DNA of 64,000 bases from Juglans regia (Eukaryota > Streptophyta > Magnoliopsida > Fagales > Juglandaceae), in the NCBI RefSeq assembly GCF_001411555.2, contig NC_049916.1, positions 27,112,558-27,176,557 of the forward strand. Direction: 5' to 3'. The notes below the pieces were generated by a model. It made no database searches and was not told where the DNA came from. It worked only from the letters and a program-made list of their open reading frames with translations. How positions within the stretch are numbered: position 1 is the stretch's first letter; the number at the start of each line of letters is the position of its first letter. A program made the position numbers and the translations under genes. Below are positions 60,629 to 64,000 of this stretch, one piece after another.

Positions 60629-61683
60629 ATTAGCTTTCTGCACTAGGAGACTATATATATAAATGAAACATCAAATAAAGAGAAAAAAGTACTACAGAAT
60701 CTTACGGTTTCTGCAAATTACATAGAGCCCAGTTTCCATGCGAGATAGAAAGAGAGAGACGCTAATGCCACCCATAAGGGTTTGACGTGTGTTGCTGCTA
60801 CTTATTCTGTAGTTAGCTAGCTAGAAGCCAACTAATTTTTTTTTTTTTTTTCCTGTGATATTGCTAATTATTGCCTACTAACTTATATAAATTAATACTT
60901 GATTTTCCCCATGCATGTTTAGTGTAGCATTAGATTACTGTAAAACTTCAGTAGACGTTTCAAGTTTTTCTTTAATGAATCACATCACAAGTATTTGACA
61001 TTTGGCTTTTTGTATTTCCTCCTAATTCAATACACTTTTGTTGTCCTAGCTACTAATATGTTGACAGCATTTCTATACGAATGTCTTCATAAAATATAGG
61101 GTATCTATATATATCCAAATGAATGATATCATGATATATTTTGGGATTAGAATATTTGGTTTAGATCAGTTGGCATTAATTGACACCAATGTTCCGGGCT
61201 ATTCACAAAGAAAACCCGATCCCTAGCTATATATATAGGCATTGCAAACAGAAGTGATGTGATGATTTCATGAATTCTACAAAGCAACAAGTCCAACCTC
61301 ATCATATTGATCTAATTATCGCTTTTGGTAAAGAATTATTCAGAAAGCAATCTGCAAACGAAATGCAAGTGCAAAGTACGTACTTTTTAAACAGAAAGGG
61401 ATTTTTAATTATCTTTATAATGAAGCCAAGTCATGTTGCATGTCTTGTTGACATCCTCAATTAATGCATGTCCTATATATATATTTAATAGCAACTCATG
61501 GCTTTTTGTTTAGGTTTGAACCTTCTTAATAATTAGTGCTTTTCCTATGTTTTATATATATAGTCATATGCACATGTTAACATTATCATGAATTAGTTGA
61601 GAATTATTCACTAATGCATGCAAAAATCGAGTACTTCCAAGCTATGAGCTTGCATATATAGTCTCCTAGTGCAGAAAGCTAAT
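60629..61683. repeat. perfect 30-nt inverted repeat, arms about 1 kb apart
   Basis: The left arm attagctttctgcactagg (then agactatatat) at 60629-60658 is the exact reverse complement of 61654-61683. Outside and inside the arms the sequences differ. No matching short direct repeats flank the pair, so a simple transposon with target-site duplication is not proven. Confidence 0.9.
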
Positions 61684-62129
61684 CTCCCTTGCAATTCGTA
61701 GTACTACTACTTTTTTTCGTTGTCATATATTAATTACTCATGATGCATGCTTGGTAATTCCCAAACTGTTCTGTGCTACCTAGCTATATTAGTAGTGCTT
61801 TCCGATATATATATCTACCGAGTCATGATCATCATTGAATGAAAAATCCAACTCCATTTGAAGCCCATGATCATGAGTACCATATCTAAAGAAACATACC
61901 TATCAAAAAGACATATCTGAAGAAACATAACCTTCTTTAGTTACAATGGAATCAAACAGCATTTCATGCCCACATGCAACCGTAAACGTCCTCCAACTGA
62001 AGGCTCTATATGACCAAATACGATCACTAGGAATTTTACTAATTAGGAGTGTTAAAACTGTACTTATAGATAGTCCATAAGTTATGTACTCTAGCACATT
62101 GGTTTTCCCTTTTCTAAGTGGAACTTAGT

Positions 62130-62369
62130 TTTATTATGCTTTTAAAAGGTTTTGTAAAAGTATTGACTATTTTAGACTAAGCGTAGACCGATATGGCTGT
62201 TGTTTTCTTTGGATCCTTAATAACTGGTTTCATACGAGGATATTATTGTTCTATTATGATTTTAAAAAGTTTTATAAAAACATTGACCATTTTAGACCAA
62301 GCTAGCATAGATATGGCTAATGTTTTCTTTGGATCCTTAATAATTGGTTTCCTATGAGGATATTATTAA
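62130..62369 (+). repeat. 120-bp direct tandem duplication, two diverged units
   Basis: Unit 1 from about 62130 and unit 2 from about 62250 share ttttaaaa[g/a]gtttt, attgac[t/c]attttagac, tttctttggatccttaataa and gaggatattatt. Several substitutions between units make this an older duplication. Confidence 0.85.
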
Positions 62370-62814
62370 AACTCATAATTGAATACTAATATATATAAGG
62401 TGATTAGGGCTGTCGAAAGAAAAAGAGCTAATATCATCATGCCAGTGTAGACCACTTTGGATGTTGAATTTTGAAGCATGATAGACTGTTTCGATCTTAA
62501 AAGTACTAAAGTACCACCGATAAAAGAGTACTAAGTACGACATTGGTTCCATAATAGTTCTAATGAGCTCCAATTGCAACCTTGAGCACTAGTCCTATTA
62601 AAGTATAAGCACGTGTGTGGATATCACTTTCTTTGGGTTGTTAACATTATGGCAAATGAGAGATATAACAATAATTTTTTTTCCCTTTTTTAGGTAAGAC
62701 TATGTATATATAACAAAGTTTCCATTAATTAACAGCCAATGTATGCAATAGATCCTTCTGCTTACTCTCTTTTTCAAACTTGATCAAGAGAAGAAAACTA
62801 CTTCTAATACCCTG

Positions 62815-63240
62815 AATTTAGTACAAAATAATAGTGAGTGAAATCTCTTATATACTGTTTAAGAGGGATAAGTTTTTACAGTTTATAATTACTCCAGTGG
62901 TCTACAATTATAACCTTAACTAATCTTTTTAAAGTATAATACTAGCTAGATTTGGCTTGGACTTTTCTTGAGTCCTTACAAATGGTATTAGAGACAAATT
63001 TCATCTAGAAATATGAGATTTGAGCTATGCTACCTACAATGGAATGATCTAATTAAGAACAATGTTAAGGATTTAGAGGAATTATAAATCCTGAATTCAA
63101 TGTGAAATGATGGTGAATGAGATCTCACATAATATAAGAAAGAGAAGTTATTAAGTTTTATAATGATTACAGTGGGTTTTAATTGTAATCTTAACTACTC
63201 ATTTTGGAGTACAAGTCCTGATAGGAATTAGGCTTCCTGG
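62815..63240. repeat. two diverged copies of a dispersed non-coding repeat
   Basis: The segment from about 62815 and that from about 63088 share ctgaattcaatgtgaaat-like, tgagatctcaca-like, ataat[t/g]actccagtgg-like and attgtaatcttaactactc-like sequence. No coding potential. Possibly remnants of one small element family. Confidence 0.55.
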
Positions 63241-64000
63241 CGTTGTAATATTACTACTCACTTCTTATTAAAATCTGGTGGTCTTTTCTTCTTTGCTAGG
63301 TAAAAGAACAATTTTTAACTTTCTCATTTTAAAAGTGTAGATAGTTCTATGCACATCATAGATAGCATGCCCATCATATTGCCAAGGTCTTCCTCAAAGC
63401 ATATGGCATACATTCACACGAATTGCATCATACCAATCTAGCTTGTTCGTAGTAATATTTGCAAAAAAATAAAAAATGAAACTAGGCAGCTTGGTAACCT
63501 TTACCTCATTATAATCTTAAGAGCCATACAATCCAATATGTCTTAATTGAGCTTGTTCACTATATTTTTTTAGAAATAACATTTTCACGATTACCACAAC
63601 CAATCACATTAATGTCATGCATGATCTCATCGTTACATTTGCATCAAGGAGCAAGGATAGGGTTACTACTTTAACACAACTAACTAGCATTAAAGATTAA
63701 TTCTTTTACTTTAGTTCAAACATATCATGTACTGATAATCAACAGTTTAAAAGTACTCATGAAAAATTTATTTTTCTAGTAATAATTGTGTTAAAGTTGT
63801 GATATGCTGTAACAATTTTCTTGCATCAAGTCTCTAATACACAAATCCAATTGCATATATAAGAATTAACTTTTTTTTTTGTTGCATAGGCGTGTGGTTC
63901 TTGTATATGTCCCTGTACTTGGCTTCGCCTAATTTTTATAAAATTCCTATTTACTGATAAAAAAAATATATAAGAATGAACTTTTGGATCACTATGCTTT

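Larger units (their letters stand above)
60365..64000 (+). other. intron 1 of the MADS-box gene (continues beyond window)
   Basis: No second MADS exon was recognised. It contains TA microsatellites, a repeated cctgaaaaaatgctgtatat unit (about 60549 and 60589), a perfect 30-nt inverted repeat (60629-60658 / 61654-61683), a 120-bp duplication (62130-62369) and a diverged dispersed repeat (62815-63240). Confidence 0.6.

Noticed and set aside
1..64000. Search for a novel multi-gene system or for tRNA/rRNA genes
   Set aside because: All supported genes belong to known plant families with unrelated roles, and no tRNA or rRNA sequence was recognised by eye.

Overview
This is nuclear DNA of a flowering plant, most likely a woody eudicot. 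The genes have plant-type GT/AG introns, the proteins belong to plant-specific families, and the AT-rich spacers are full of small MITE-like elements and Ty3/Gypsy remains. A Fagales-type tree would fit the repeat content, but that is only a guess. The sequence is a scaffold of six contigs joined by five runs of exactly 100 N (starting at 10095, 11596, 12698, 15970 and 29829).

Layout. (1) 1-10094 and 41924-52204 are two nearly identical copies of a ~10.1-10.3 kb block. Each holds a SAC51-like bHLH gene on the minus strand with its conserved upstream peptide ORF, a decayed methyltransferase-like pseudogene and a small secreted proline-rich protein gene. (2) 10195-10693 is the 5' end of a phytosulfokine-receptor-like LRR kinase gene, cut by a gap. 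(3) 12798-29828 is repeat-rich. It has two inverted copies of the 3' end of a chromovirus (Ty3/Gypsy) with shared flanks, a UGT fragment cut by a small CACTA-like element, an intact two-exon UGT85A-type glucosyltransferase gene, and a direct duplication of intergenic DNA. (4) 29929-32405 looks like one end of a large LTR element. (5) 34805-38209 is a complete NPH3 gene (phototropism) with a ~151-bp minisatellite in its third intron. (6) After block copy B comes a complete nine-exon beta-carbonic anhydrase gene of the BCA5 type (52306-55427), a PELPK-type secreted proline-rich protein gene (56758-57147), and exon 1 plus part of a long first intron of an SVP/AGL24-like MADS-box gene (60183 onward).

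The genes do not form one pathway. They are ordinary plant loci: a thermospermine-linked transcription factor, phot1 signalling, plastid carbonic anhydrase, small-molecule glucosylation, cell-wall or apoplastic proline-rich proteins, and a MADS factor of the flowering/dormancy clade. I found no evidence for a novel multi-gene system. The points most worth checking are whether the 10-kb duplication is real or two haplotypes placed side by side, the intron-split regulatory uORF, the NPH3 intronic minisatellite, the nested history around the UGT locus, and a perfect 30-nt inverted repeat inside the MADS-gene intron.
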